Positions 55,831-64,000 of a stretch of 64,000 nucleotides of DNA are shown piece by piece. This DNA comes from Bacteroidota bacterium (GTDB taxonomy: Bacteria; Bacteroidota; Bacteroidia; Flavobacteriales_E; Vicingaceae). Within the stretch, counting starts at the first letter, position 1; each line of letters begins with the position of its first letter. The notes under the pieces were generated by a model. It was given only the letters and a program-made list of their open reading frames with translations, did no database searches and was not told the DNA's origin. The DNA lies in the NCBI GenBank assembly GCA_013112545.1, contig JABFGJ010000015.1, positions 1-64,000 on the forward strand, in the 5' to 3' direction. The position numbers and the translations under genes are program-made.

Positions 55831-57351
55831 CTAAACTCTTTCTAAGTTTTTTTGATCTGAAGTTAGCTCCTCATGTAAAGGAAGGATTTCGCCACCAACA
55901 GTTCTCCGGTAACATTTGAGTTTGTCTTTAAAAATGGATGACTTATATACCGATTTCCCAATTAACATTCTCACACACTCTTGAATACCTTCCACAATAG
56001 AAGGATGCGGATGTATCATGTGTGCTATTTCATCAATCCCTTTATCCATATAAATAAGTAAAGCCATTGCTTGAATTGCACTTGATGCATGTTCTCCAAC
56101 TGCTCTCATCCCAAGAACTTTCATCTCATCGTCATCAGAAACAATAATTTTAAAAAAGCCATTGGTTTTGCGCATTGCAATTGCTCTGGCTATAGTGGAA
56201 TAATCAACTTTAGAAACCCTAATTGGAATTTTCATTTCTGCAGCGATTTGTTCATTTATCCCCACTGCAGCAACTTCTGGGTTTAAAAACATTATAGTCG
56301 ATATGTTTTCATATCGAATGGGTTTGACTGGAAAGTCAGCAAAAATTCGAACAACTGCATGTCTTGCCTCACGTTCACCAACATTTACTAATGCTAAATG
56401 CCCCGAAACATCGCCAACTGAATATATATTTGGGATATTGGTACGAGTATCTTCATCAATAATATGAACCCCATTTGTGTTCATTTTCACCCCCGCATTT
56501 TCTAGGTTTAACTGTTCTACATTGGACACCCTTCCAATAGAAAGCATTGCTTTTTCTACTTGCAACACTTCTCTAGTTCCATCGCTATTTTCTATTTCAT
56601 ATTCAACAATATCGCCTAATTGCTCCATACGAATCAATTGGCTTCCCTTGTGAATTACTACTCCATTTTCTTCTAAATTAGTTGCAACAACATCAGCAAC
56701 ATCTTGATCTTCAAATGGTAAAATTCGATCTGCTTTATCAATTAAATAGACTTTAGTTTGCCCGAAATTAGAAAACATGGTTGCAAATTCACAACCAATG
56801 ATACCAGCTCCTAAAATCACTAAGCTCTTTGGAAATTTATCGAGATGCAAAATCCCATCTGAGGTTAAAATTGTTTTTTCATCAACTTTAATATTGGGTA
56901 GTGTTCTTGGCCGGCTTCCTGATGCAATGATTGTATTTTCGGCATATACAATAAAGCTTGAGCCATCATCTTTAGTGACTTTTACTTCATGAGCACTGAC
57001 AAAACTCGCAGTGCCTTTTTCATAATTAATCAACCCAGTCTCAGCATGTATAATTCTCAAGTGACAAGAAAGTTGGAATTTACGTTCAAAGAGTGCCTCA
57101 TTGATTATTTCTTTCACTTTCGAAAAGGAAATATCCATACGCTTATCTTGCCCGATTTCCTCTTTAACAGTCTTGATTCGTGTTGAAAGTTCCCACATGG
57201 TTTTTGACGCTAAAGCACCGTCGTAAATACCATAACCTCCTAATTTAGCCTTTTCAACAAGCAATACACGTTTACCAAAATCTATTGCGCGCATAGCTGC
57301 TGCATAACCTGCAGGCCCACCACCAATAACACATAAATCGTATTTGTCCAT
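55831..57351 (-). CDS. Lipoamide-dehydrogenase-like flavoprotein without redox cysteines
   Basis: The protein has 506 residues with the full pyridine-nucleotide-disulfide oxidoreductase fold: FAD motif CVIGGGPAGYAAAM (8-21), NAD motif LGAGIIGCEFATMF near 190, IYSVGDVSG near 310, and the C-terminal dimer domain with HPHPSIVEGIQE. Where active members read GGTCLNVGCIPSK this one reads GGYGIYDGALASK, so both redox cysteines are absent. It therefore cannot do disulfide chemistry and may act more like soluble transhydrogenase SthA, which keeps only part of this motif. The substrate is unknown. Confidence 0.8.
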   Translation of the reverse strand: MDKYDLCVIGGGPAGYAAAMRAIDFGKRVLLVEKAKLGGYGIYDGALASKTMWELSTRIKTVKEEIGQDKRMDISFSKVKEIINEALFERKFQLSCHLRIIHAETGLINYEKGTASFVSAHEVKVTKDDGSSFIVYAENTIIASGSRPRTLPNIKVDEKTILTSDGILHLDKFPKSLVILGAGIIGCEFATMFSNFGQTKVYLIDKADRILPFEDQDVADVVATNLEENGVVIHKGSQLIRMEQLGDIVEYEIENSDGTREVLQVEKAMLSIGRVSNVEQLNLENAGVKMNTNGVHIIDEDTRTNIPNIYSVGDVSGHLALVNVGEREARHAVVRIFADFPVKPIRYENISTIMFLNPEVAAVGINEQIAAEMKIPIRVSKVDYSTIARAIAMRKTNGFFKIIVSDDDEMKVLGMRAVGEHASSAIQAMALLIYMDKGIDEIAHMIHPHPSIVEGIQECVRMLIGKSVYKSSIFKDKLKCYRRTVGGEILPLHEELTSDQKNLERV

Positions 57352-57451
57352 AAATTAAGTATGATACTGAAAATTCAACTTTTATTTTCAAAAAACCAAA
57401 TGGTTCTATCTAAGTTTCAATTTGAAATAAAATTATCATGTTGAACGATAG

Positions 57452-57484
57452 CAAAAAAAATCCTCAATTTTCATTGAGGATTTT
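57452..57484 (-). terminator. Terminator of the FKBP operon
   Basis: AATCCTCAAT (57,459-57,468) and ATTGAGGATT (57,473-57,482) form a stem; on the - strand it is followed by eight T. It lies 10 bases beyond the stop of the last FKBP gene. Confidence 0.85.
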
Positions 57485-57493
57485 CAAAGATTT

Positions 57494-58420
57494 TTAATCT
57501 AAAACTTCAACCAATTCTACTTCAAAAATTAAAGTATTAAAAGGTTTAATTACACCACCTGGTCTAGGATTTGCTCCATAACCAATTGACGAAGGGATAA
57601 TTAAAGTTGCTTTGCCACCTTCCGATAACATGGCAATTCCTTCATCCCAGCCTCTAATCACTTGCCCTTGGCCTAAACCAAACTCAAACGGTGCATAAGT
57701 TCTTCCTTCATTATACAATCCTTGCGCTTTAGCTACTTCTTCAACACTTGTATCAAAGTAAGTTCCATCCAATAATCTACCTTCATAATTTACTTTAACA
57801 TTTTTTCCAGCTACTGCTTTTTTTCCGGTTCCTTTCTTTTTAGAAATAAAAATTAAACCTGATTCTGTTGGTTGCTCAGTTATGTTATTCTCTGCTAAAT
57901 AATTTTGTAAAGCCTCCATCTCTTTTGACGCTTGAGCAGCATTTTGTTGCTGTTGTTGAGCCATCAATTCTGCTTCAGATATCGCTTCTAAAATCTTTAC
58001 TTCAAAATACAACATGCTTGTAGAGTCCACAAAATAAGGACTTTCGGGAGCACCAGCTGATTTAATGTAAAACGTATCTGCATTTACAATAATAGAAGCA
58101 CTATCTCCTACATGCATTCCAAGAAAAGCACCAAACATATCTCCCTCAAACTTTCCTGTGTCGGCTCTTAATTTTACAGGCATTCCAGTTTCTCGAGTAT
58201 CTAACAAAACAGAATCTTGATCGATATTATAAATCATAGACATTGAGACTATATCACCAACTTGAACCATTTTGCCAGTGTCATTCTTCACATGGTATTT
58301 GATAAACAATCCAGTTTCTACCTCATCATATCCAGGATACTTACTTGTTATTGCTTTATTACATGCAAATAAAACACTAAGAATTGTTACTAATCCCAAT
58401 CCAAAAATTACTCTTTTCAT
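57494..58420 (-). CDS. FKBP-type peptidyl-prolyl isomerase lipoprotein (two domains)
   Basis: The protein has 308 residues. The lipoprotein signal ends LSVLFAC. A degenerate FKBP-like domain (about 30-140) precedes a Gln-rich linker (QQQQQ) and a full FKBP domain (about 195-308) with VNYEGRLLDGTYFDTS, FGLGQGQVIRGWDEGIAML and IPSSIGYGAN. It probably folds or checks periplasmic proteins at proline bonds. It overlaps the next upstream gene by one base. Confidence 0.92.
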   Translation of the reverse strand: MKRVIFGLGLVTILSVLFACNKAITSKYPGYDEVETGLFIKYHVKNDTGKMVQVGDIVSMSMIYNIDQDSVLLDTRETGMPVKLRADTGKFEGDMFGAFLGMHVGDSASIIVNADTFYIKSAGAPESPYFVDSTSMLYFEVKILEAISEAELMAQQQQQNAAQASKEMEALQNYLAENNITEQPTESGLIFISKKKGTGKKAVAGKNVKVNYEGRLLDGTYFDTSVEEVAKAQGLYNEGRTYAPFEFGLGQGQVIRGWDEGIAMLSEGGKATLIIPSSIGYGANPRPGGVIKPFNTLIFEVELVEVLD

Positions 58421-59259
58421 TATTTTTTTGTTACTTTAATTATGTTAATTTCAAATATTACTGTGGTAAATGGAGGAACAATGCCTGCAATAGAACCTTC
58501 CTCTCCAAAAGCACGGCGCGAAGTTAATATAATTTTCACGCTTTCACCTTCTTTCATTCCAATTAATCCATAATGAATTCCATCTATTAATTGATAGTCC
58601 TTTCCATAGATAAAACTAGGTGCTCTCCCTTTTAAGTAAGTATTATCAAACACATAGCCATCAAGGAATCTTCCAATATAATTTATGGTTAATTCATCAC
58701 CATAAGCAATAGGAATTCCATCAGTTTTATGTGTTATTTTTCGATAAACACCTCTGATATTTTCAAAATCAGTGAAATTAACTTTCAATAATTTATTTAG
58801 AGCGGCTTGTTCATCTAGTTCTCTCTTCGATAGTAACTTAAACTCAGCATCCTTTGCTTTTTGCTCATCACTAAAAATTTCATTCAACTTTATGTTTAAA
58901 ATGGCATTACCAGAATCCGATTTTAGCAATTGATAAAACTTAAAATATTCATTTAACAATGCTCTTTTAACCTTAAAACTAATGCTATCCCCTGCCTGCA
59001 TATACATAAAAATGGAATCAACTTTAGAATTGCCTATTTTGAAAAAATAAGGATAGTCGGGTACATAATGTATGGTATCCATATTTTCATTTGTTATTAA
59101 TATGGATGCGCTTATCACGTCATTTTGTCTTGGAAACTCCCCTTCTCCTAATTGGTGATAGCGAACTTGTACATCACCTAAAATAATTTTTTCATTTTCT
59201 TTTTTAGTACTGCATGAATAAAATAAAAGCACAAAAAAAATGAAGCTGATTTTTTTCAT
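58420..59259 (-). CDS. FKBP-type peptidyl-prolyl isomerase lipoprotein
   Basis: The protein has 279 residues. A lipoprotein signal (FFVLLFYSC) is followed by an N-terminal domain of unclear type and a C-terminal FKBP domain with LTINYIGRFLDGYVFDNTYL, GIHYGLIGMKEGESVKIILT and FGEEGSIAGIVPPFTTVIFE. Several catalytic aromatic residues are replaced, so it could be a chaperone with weak isomerase activity. It overlaps both neighbours by one to four bases in a tight FKBP operon. Confidence 0.88.
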   Translation of the reverse strand: MKKISFIFFVLLFYSCSTKKENEKIILGDVQVRYHQLGEGEFPRQNDVISASILITNENMDTIHYVPDYPYFFKIGNSKVDSIFMYMQAGDSISFKVKRALLNEYFKFYQLLKSDSGNAILNIKLNEIFSDEQKAKDAEFKLLSKRELDEQAALNKLLKVNFTDFENIRGVYRKITHKTDGIPIAYGDELTINYIGRFLDGYVFDNTYLKGRAPSFIYGKDYQLIDGIHYGLIGMKEGESVKIILTSRRAFGEEGSIAGIVPPFTTVIFEINIIKVTKK

Positions 59260-59789
59260 TTTTTACCAACGATGTTTAAGTAATACACTAAAGTAGTTTG
59301 GCTTGGAATTGCAGCTTGATCTCCAGTAATACCGAAAGCTAAATGAGCCGGAAGTATTATAATTGCTCGTTCACCAACTTTCATTTTTTTAATTGCTTCA
59401 TGCAAACCTGTTTCAACATCATCATAATCTACCGCAAATTCTTGTGCTAATTCCGGGCGAGTTTCATAAAGCAATTCCCCTTCAATGGATTTTAGCTGAT
59501 AGCGAATAACGGCAATATCTCCAGTTTTAAATGTATCTCCATTGCTAGAGTCTAGTATAACATAGTGTAATCCAGTTCCAGTTTTCTGAAAATCCAAATG
59601 ACTGCTATCGATATAGTTTTGAATTTTTTCTTTTTCTTTTTTCAAAAAAAATTGATGCGAATAAATATTAATTTCTTCGTATTCCTGTTTGGATTCAAAA
59701 GGCAAAGCTTTCTTTTTTGGCTCAGCTTCGCATGAAACGAAAACAGCAAAAAATCCGAAAAGCAAAATATAACTAAATCTTACTTTCAT
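59256..59789 (-). CDS. FKBP-type lipoprotein, GldI-like
   Basis: The protein has 177 residues. It has a lipoprotein signal (FGFFAVFVSC) and one FKBP domain (about 80-177) with GDIAVIRYQLKSIEGELLYE, GLHEAIKKMKVGERAIIILP and HLAFGITGDQAAIPSQTTLV. The size and the position directly after a DHH phosphoesterase gene resemble gldI, a gliding-motility and T9SS accessory gene. I cannot prove orthology from sequence alone. It overlaps the nrnA stop by 17 bases. Confidence 0.82.
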   Translation of the reverse strand: MKVRFSYILLFGFFAVFVSCEAEPKKKALPFESKQEYEEINIYSHQFFLKKEKEKIQNYIDSSHLDFQKTGTGLHYVILDSSNGDTFKTGDIAVIRYQLKSIEGELLYETRPELAQEFAVDYDDVETGLHEAIKKMKVGERAIIILPAHLAFGITGDQAAIPSQTTLVYYLNIVGKK

Positions 59790-60801
59790 CTAGCTTTTGT
59801 TTGTAATCAGGTAGAATTGATTCGAGCTGCTTTAAGGTTTCTTGCATGCTTAGTGTGCTCATCCCACCTGAAGCATTTTCATGACCGCCGCCATTAAAAT
59901 GGTTTCTTGCTAATTCATTTACTGAAAAATTACCTTTAGAACGGAAAGACATTTTAACAATTCCATCTTTTTGTGTTAACAATACAGACATTTTGACCCA
60001 CGAAATGCTCAATGGAAAATTAACAATTCCTTCAGTATCTCCCTTTTGAAATTGAAATGAATTTAGCTCTTTTTCACTTAAATCAATGATTGCAGTATGG
60101 TATTCAGGGTATAATTTAAGTTTGTCTTTTAATGCAAATCCCAACAATTTAATTCTGTCTTGTGAATAATTATCATAAATTTTCTGATAAATGGCATTTA
60201 CATCTATGCCAGTTTCTAATAAATCAGCAACAACTCGATGGGTGTGGGGCGAAGTGCTTGAAAACCGAAAAGACCCAGTATCAGTTAATATTCCCGCATA
60301 AAGACATTGAGCTATTTGAGCATCTAATGCTGTTTTGCCTTTTGTTTTGATGATAAAATCAAAAATCAATTGGGCAGTGGAGCTAGCAGAAGTATCTGAA
60401 ATTTGAAAATGGGCAAAATTATCTGGTTGTTGATGATGATCAATATTAATTACGTAGGCATCCTTAGATCTTCTGTCGAAAGCAAATTCCATATTGCCCA
60501 TGCGAGAAGGAGTATTAAAATCTAAGCAGAAAATAATATCGGCAGCTCGAATGGCATCAAAAGATTCATCTTTTTGTTTTTCGTAATTAATCGCAGTTTC
60601 AAATTCTGGTATCCAATGAATAAATGGCGGCACAGGGTCTGGTGTAATTACCTGAACATGATGATTAAACTTTTTCAGAAAATGATAAAGCCCAAAAGAT
60701 GAACCAACAGAATCGCCGTCTGGTGAACGATGAGATAAGATGATAACTCGTTTAGAACTCGTGAAAAGTTCTTGGTTTAATTTTTCCCAGTTGTTTTGCA
60801 T
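59773..60801 (-). CDS. nrnA: DHH-family phosphoesterase, NrnA-like (oligoribonuclease/pAp phosphatase)
   Basis: The protein has 342 residues. It has a DHH domain with SHRSPDGDSVGSSFGL (metal Asp residues), FCLDFNTPSRMG and IDHHQQPDNF, then a DHHA1 domain ending GGGHENASGGM. Members degrade short RNAs to nucleotides and dephosphorylate pAp. A TATCTTTG box (60,806-60,813, - strand) lies only five bases before the ATG, so a leaderless transcript is likely for the nrnA-FKBP operon. Confidence 0.92.
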   Translation of the reverse strand: MQNNWEKLNQELFTSSKRVIILSHRSPDGDSVGSSFGLYHFLKKFNHHVQVITPDPVPPFIHWIPEFETAINYEKQKDESFDAIRAADIIFCLDFNTPSRMGNMEFAFDRRSKDAYVINIDHHQQPDNFAHFQISDTSASSTAQLIFDFIIKTKGKTALDAQIAQCLYAGILTDTGSFRFSSTSPHTHRVVADLLETGIDVNAIYQKIYDNYSQDRIKLLGFALKDKLKLYPEYHTAIIDLSEKELNSFQFQKGDTEGIVNFPLSISWVKMSVLLTQKDGIVKMSFRSKGNFSVNELARNHFNGGGHENASGGMSTLSMQETLKQLESILPDYKQKLDESKI

Positions 60802-60805
60802 GGCT

Positions 60806-60898
60806 CAAAGATATACATTGTGTGTTCAATCAAAAATTCTAAAGAAGGACATTTTTACATTTTTAACACCATCTTAAGAGTTCAATATCCTATTTTTG
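60806..60898. promoter_or_regulatory. Divergent promoter region of nrnA and uppP
   Basis: A TATCTTTG box for nrnA on the - strand (60,806-60,813) and a TATTTTTG box for uppP on the + strand (60,891-60,898). Neither has an exact TTTG at 19 bases, though TTTTTG occurs 17 bases before the first. The -7 boxes are seen; activity is inferred. Confidence 0.5.
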
Positions 60899-60919
60899 AC
60901 GCTTTATTTAATCAAGATT

Positions 60920-61729
60920 ATGAATCTTATACAAACTATTATAATTGCAATCATTGAAGGCTTGACCGAATTTTTGCCAGTTTCTTCTACAGGTCACATG
61001 ATTATAGCCTCCTCATTTATGCGAATTGCAGAAGATGACTTCACGAAGTTATTTACCATCGTTATCCAGTTGGGCGCAATTCTGTCTGTTGTCGTTTTGT
61101 ATTGGAAACGTTTTTTTCAAAGCTTAGATTTTTACTTTAAATTATTTGTGGCCTTTATTCCAGCTGTAGTTCTGGGTTTACTCTTAAATGATGTAATCGA
61201 TGAATTGTTAGAAAGTCCAGTAACGGTTGCTATTTCACTTATTATCGGAGGTTTCATACTGTTAAAGGTTGACGACTGGTTCAAGGCCAATGAACTAATA
61301 GATGAGCAAAACCCAAAAGCACATACTGAGATATCTTATTCAACAGCTTTTAAAATAGGCTTATTTCAATGCCTAGCAATGATTCCAGGGACATCTAGAA
61401 GCGGAGCAAGCATAGTTGGAGGGATGACTCAAAAAATAAATCGCAAAACAGCAGCCGAATTTTCTTTCTTTTTAGCTGTTCCTACCATGTTAGGAGCAAC
61501 AGTAAAAAAGGGATATGACTATTACAAAGCCGGATTTGAGCTAAGTGGCGACCAAATCAATTATTTAATACTCGGAAATGTAATTGCGTTTATAGTTGCT
61601 TTAATCGCCATTCGGTCTTTTATCGATTATCTAAGTAAAAAAGGATTTAAGGTTTTTGGCTATTATCGTATTGTGTTGGGTTTTGCACTTTTAATCATCC
61701 ATTTCTTTATTTATCAATTGTCGGTTTAA
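60920..61729 (+). CDS. uppP: Undecaprenyl-diphosphate phosphatase
   Basis: The enzyme (also BacA) removes a phosphate from undecaprenyl diphosphate so that the carrier lipid can be used again in cell-wall synthesis. The protein has 269 residues from the ATG at 60,920; the TTG at 60,896 overlaps the promoter box. It is all membrane helices, with the active-site motifs [15 protein letters not shown] (near 15) and [10 protein letters not shown] (near 160). Its last 46 bases recur at 63,432-63,478. Confidence 0.96.
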   Translation: MNLIQTIIIAIIEGLTEFLPVSSTGHMIIASSFMRIAEDDFTKLFTIVIQLGAILSVVVLYWKRFFQSLDFYFKLFVAFIPAVVLGLLLNDVIDELLESPVTVAISLIIGGFILLKVDDWFKANELIDEQNPKAHTEISYSTAFKIGLFQCLAMIPGTSRSGASIVGGMTQKINRKTAAEFSFFLAVPTMLGATVKKGYDYYKAGFELSGDQINYLILGNVIAFIVALIAIRSFIDYLSKKGFKVFGYYRIVLGFALLIIHFFIYQLSV

Positions 61730-61772
61730 CAATGGTTTTAAAACCATTAACCGCATCAATCTGTGCGATCTG

Positions 61773-61798
61773 CTGAAGAAATTTTTCTTCAGTTTTTT
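61773..61798 (+). terminator. Terminator of uppP
   Basis: CTGAAGAAA and TTTCTTCAG form a stem with a very short loop, followed by six T. It lies 44 bases after the uppP stop. A second small palindrome (AATGGTTTTAAAACCATT) lies just before it. Confidence 0.8.
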
Positions 61799-61809
61799 CA
61801 TGCTTAATC

Positions 61810-63269
61810 CTATTGCTTCAACACTTTTTTATTTATACTATTCCCATTTTCTAAACTGATTTTCAATAAATACAAGCCTGTTTCTGTTGGTAGTTCTAAC
61901 TGTCTCAGGTTTCCCTTAATTTGTTTTAATACCCTGCCTTGCATATCATAAATACTTATCCGCTTTATTTCTTCTTCACTTTCTATGTTTAATATACCAG
62001 TACTTGGGTTTGGATATACATCTATTGTCTTTTTACTAAATTCTAGATTTTTTATACCCACACTACAATTACTTAAAATACAGCCATTGCTATCCACCCG
62101 AATTACCCAAGCATCTTGGCGATAAGTAGAAGATGGTGGCAAGCCAATTACTTCGCCAACGGCCATAAATCCTTTGTCGGGCATTTGAACTACATCCCAC
62201 AAATAATTTTGATTATCAACTCCATTGCTATCATTTTCGTAGGTAGCTACAAACAAGCTATCACCACGTTGATTGGTGTGCACCATTAGGCCTTTGAGGT
62301 TATACCTAAACCAATTCTACCTACGGCAATTAGACTGCTATCTGGTAGTTCTTTCACCATCATAAGCCCAGTATTTGAGCCTGTAGGACCATATTTTTTG
62401 ACCCACATTAAATTACCCGCAGGGTCTAATTTAAATAAGGCAGGATGGCTATACGCGGAGCTACCTTTTGTAACAGAAATACTTGCACTAAAAACGTAAT
62501 TACCATCCATGGTTTGGATGGCATGCGCAGATACGTCATCATAAGGCGTATCATGCCAATAAGACCATTGTACAAGACCTAAAGAATCTACCTTATAGAT
62601 TATTGGGTCTGTATTTCTATTCGATGCAACTCGATCATCTCTAAGGATACCACCCATAATAAGACCCCCATCTGTAGTCTGAAAAACAGAAGAAAAACGC
62701 TCCAATTTATTAACATCACCATAAAATTTCTGCCAAAGGAAATTACCATTTGAGTCAGTTCGTACCAACCAGGGGTCTGATAGTTGACCATTTCTTTGGT
62801 TACTCTCTCCAACAGCAACAAATCCACCATCTTTGCATTGTCGTGCTTGCCGAAAGGTATCAAAAAAGCCATTTGCGCCATGCCTTTTAGTCCACACTGT
62901 ATCTCCCTGCGCATTAAACTTCACCAAATAACCATAATCAACGCCATCGTCAATTCCGCCACCCATGATATAACCACCATCGCGTGTGGGGTTGGTTGAG
63001 TTTGCCCAGCCAACTGCAATTTGGGCTGTTGGATTGAAAAGAAAATTAGAACTTATCGGAATTCCAGAACTTGTTAATTCTAATACATATACACCTATAC
63101 GGTTGTTATTAGAATCTAAAGACCCACAAAACAAAACGTAATTTGTATCTTTTATTTCAATATCCCAAGCTACTTGACTAACATTTTTCCAATCATAACT
63201 ATTATTAAAGTTTTGTGTTGTGCCAGAGTGGCACAACACAAAACATAATATAAATGCAGATAATTTCAT
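61810..63269 (-). pseudogene. T9SS-secreted propeller-like protein, frameshifted
   Basis: Two frames make up one gene. The first (63,269-62,286, 327 residues) has a signal peptide, then repeats of the type DGGFVAVGESN, DPWLVRTDSNGNFLWQKFYG and TDGGLIMGGI, and stops after GLGITSKA. The second (62,286-61,810, 158 residues) continues the repeat (NQRGDSLFVATY, DKGFMAVGEVIG) and ends in a type A sorting domain (DVYPNPSTGILNIES, KISLENGNSINKKVLKQ). The stop and the second ATG overlap in GCCTAATGG; one added T would restore the frame. It is either a pseudogene, a phase-variable gene or a sequencing error. Confidence 0.8.
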
Positions 63270-63431
63270 TTAATGCTGTACAGTAATTTTCTCACTTGCT
63301 ATTTCCTTCCCATTTTCAATTATTCGAAGTAAATAAATTCCATTTTTCAATTCACTTACAGAAAGTCTCTGAGTATTAACTTCTACATTTAAAATTAGCA
63401 ATTTTATTTGGCTCCCTTTCATATCAAACAC
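63270..63431 (-). pseudogene. C-terminal fragment of another T9SS cargo gene
   Basis: On the - strand this stretch codes for VQVFDMKGSQIKLLI, a middle segment with NTQRLSVSELKNGIYLLRII and an end ENGKEIASEKITVQH, then a stop. It is the last 55 or so residues of a type A sorting domain without the rest of the gene. The stop abuts the ATG of the next gene. It is cut off by a copy of the uppP tail. Confidence 0.8.
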
Positions 63432-63478
63432 TTGCACTTGTAATTATCCATTTCTTTATTTATCAATTGTCGGTTTAA
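63432..63478 (+). repeat. Duplicate of the 3' end of uppP
   Basis: This stretch repeats 61,683-61,729 with only a few changes (TTGCACTT, then CATTTCTTTATTTATCAATT and GTCGGTTTAA). With the original copy it brackets the T9SS genes, so they were inserted or rearranged into the uppP tail. No frame is kept here. The stretch 63,479-63,612 is AT-rich and holds no gene that I recognise. Confidence 0.85.
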
Positions 63479-63612
63479 AGTTTAATTATCATGGGAGTAT
63501 TTTAACTTTATAAGAACTCATATCAAGTTGCTTTAAAAAATTAATACAACTACTCTACATGCAACTACTGATTGATAGTCTGTATTCTATAATTTTTTCT
63601 TTACTTTGAATT

Positions 63613-64000
63613 ATGAAGAAAATACTATTCATAGTCTTTGCTTTTTTCCTATGCACGAGTGCTGTCAATTCGCAAGATGCACTGTTAGACAAGTTGCGTC
63701 CTGAATACATGAAAGCCTTGCATGATATTGATTTGGCACCTGCTGTTTACTTAAAATTTGAGGCGATTGAAAACCCTAGCGCAAAAATACTTGCCTACAA
63801 AGGTGCATTAGAAGCAATAATGACTCGAACTACTTGGAATGTGTTTAAAAAAATTGGCTATTTAAACAAAAGCCAACTATCTTTTAACAAGGCTGTAGAA
63901 CTTGAACCCAATAATGTAGAAGTTCGCTTTATGCGCCTTTCAGTAGAACATGAAATTCCTAGTTATTTGGGATATAGTACTCACATGGAAGAAGACAAAG
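63613..64000 (+). CDS. Secreted protein of unknown function, cut by the window end
   Basis: The first 129 residues are visible. The signal peptide is about 1-20 (MKKILFIVFAFFLCTSAVNS, ending before QDA). The mature part is helical, with SFNKAVELEPNNVEVRFMRL near residue 95, which is typical of a tetratricopeptide repeat. The rest lies beyond the window, so the function cannot be named. The ATG follows a TTTG-rich stretch but no clear -7 box. Confidence 0.65.
   Translation, partial: MKKILFIVFAFFLCTSAVNSQDALLDKLRPEYMKALHDIDLAPAVYLKFEAIENPSAKILAYKGALEAIMTRTTWNVFKKIGYLNKSQLSFNKAVELEPNNVEVRFMRLSVEHEIPSYLGYSTHMEEDK

Overview
The window looks like a chromosomal segment of a low-GC member of the Bacteroidota, probably Flavobacteriales or a close relative. 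The signs are type IX secretion (T9SS) sorting domains, a DUF4290 protein, the gene order rplQ-carA-eno-gltA, a cysteine-poor L36, no tuf or adk in the ribosomal cluster, promoters of the TTTG-N19-TAnnTTTG type, and few Shine-Dalgarno sequences.

Region 1 (1 to about 12,540) is accessory and looks like an array of gene cassettes. At least three sites resemble folded integron attC sites. The start and end of each of two cassettes are complementary (GTTGGTAGC at 243 with GCTACCAAC at 700-708; GTTACCTGC at 829 with GCAGGTAAC at 9072-9080). No integrase is visible. The largest cassette (829-9080) carries a tight six-gene operon on the + strand: a CFI-box protein, a membrane coiled-coil protein, an Hsp70, a Ser/Thr-kinase/AAA+ ATPase fusion, a TerB-like protein and a small membrane protein. 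This is the best candidate here for an undescribed system, and I infer a stress-response or defence machine. An IS1182-type insertion sequence (9207-10892, duplication AACT) splits the next site. A TonB-C-domain cassette, a fragment resembling a group II intron 3' end, a REP-like palindrome and a membrane-protein cassette follow.

Region 2 (12,596-34,241) is core genome on the - strand. A consensus promoter at 34,212-34,241 precedes rpsL-rpsG-fusA, the S10, spc and alpha ribosomal clusters, secY, map, infA and rpoA. A terminator stands after rplQ, then carA, eno and gltA follow; gltA has its own consensus promoter. Two genes below 60 codons, rpmJ and rpmD, were added by translating the gaps.

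Region 3 (34,573-38,369) holds small secreted or lipoprotein genes of unknown function and a T9SS cargo gene that sits between two copies of the uvrD upstream region.

Region 4 (38,370-50,917) is housekeeping: uvrD/pcrA, a DUF4290 gene, murA (Asp in place of the catalytic Cys), a TlpA-like thioredoxin, grpE-dnaJ, an unknown secreted protein, an AddA/RecB-like helicase-nuclease, and miaA.

Region 5 (50,931-55,797) looks like a metal or redox locus: a small CxGKC membrane protein, an outer-membrane barrel, an MbnP-like lipoprotein and an MbnH-like di-haem peroxidase. A second peroxidase follows, preceded by what looks like a collapsed second mbnP copy.

Region 6 (55,831-64,000) has a lipoamide-dehydrogenase-like enzyme without its redox cysteines, three FKBP lipoproteins with nrnA, uppP, a frameshifted T9SS gene next to a T9SS C-terminal scar and a duplicated uppP tail, and a partial secreted protein at the right edge.
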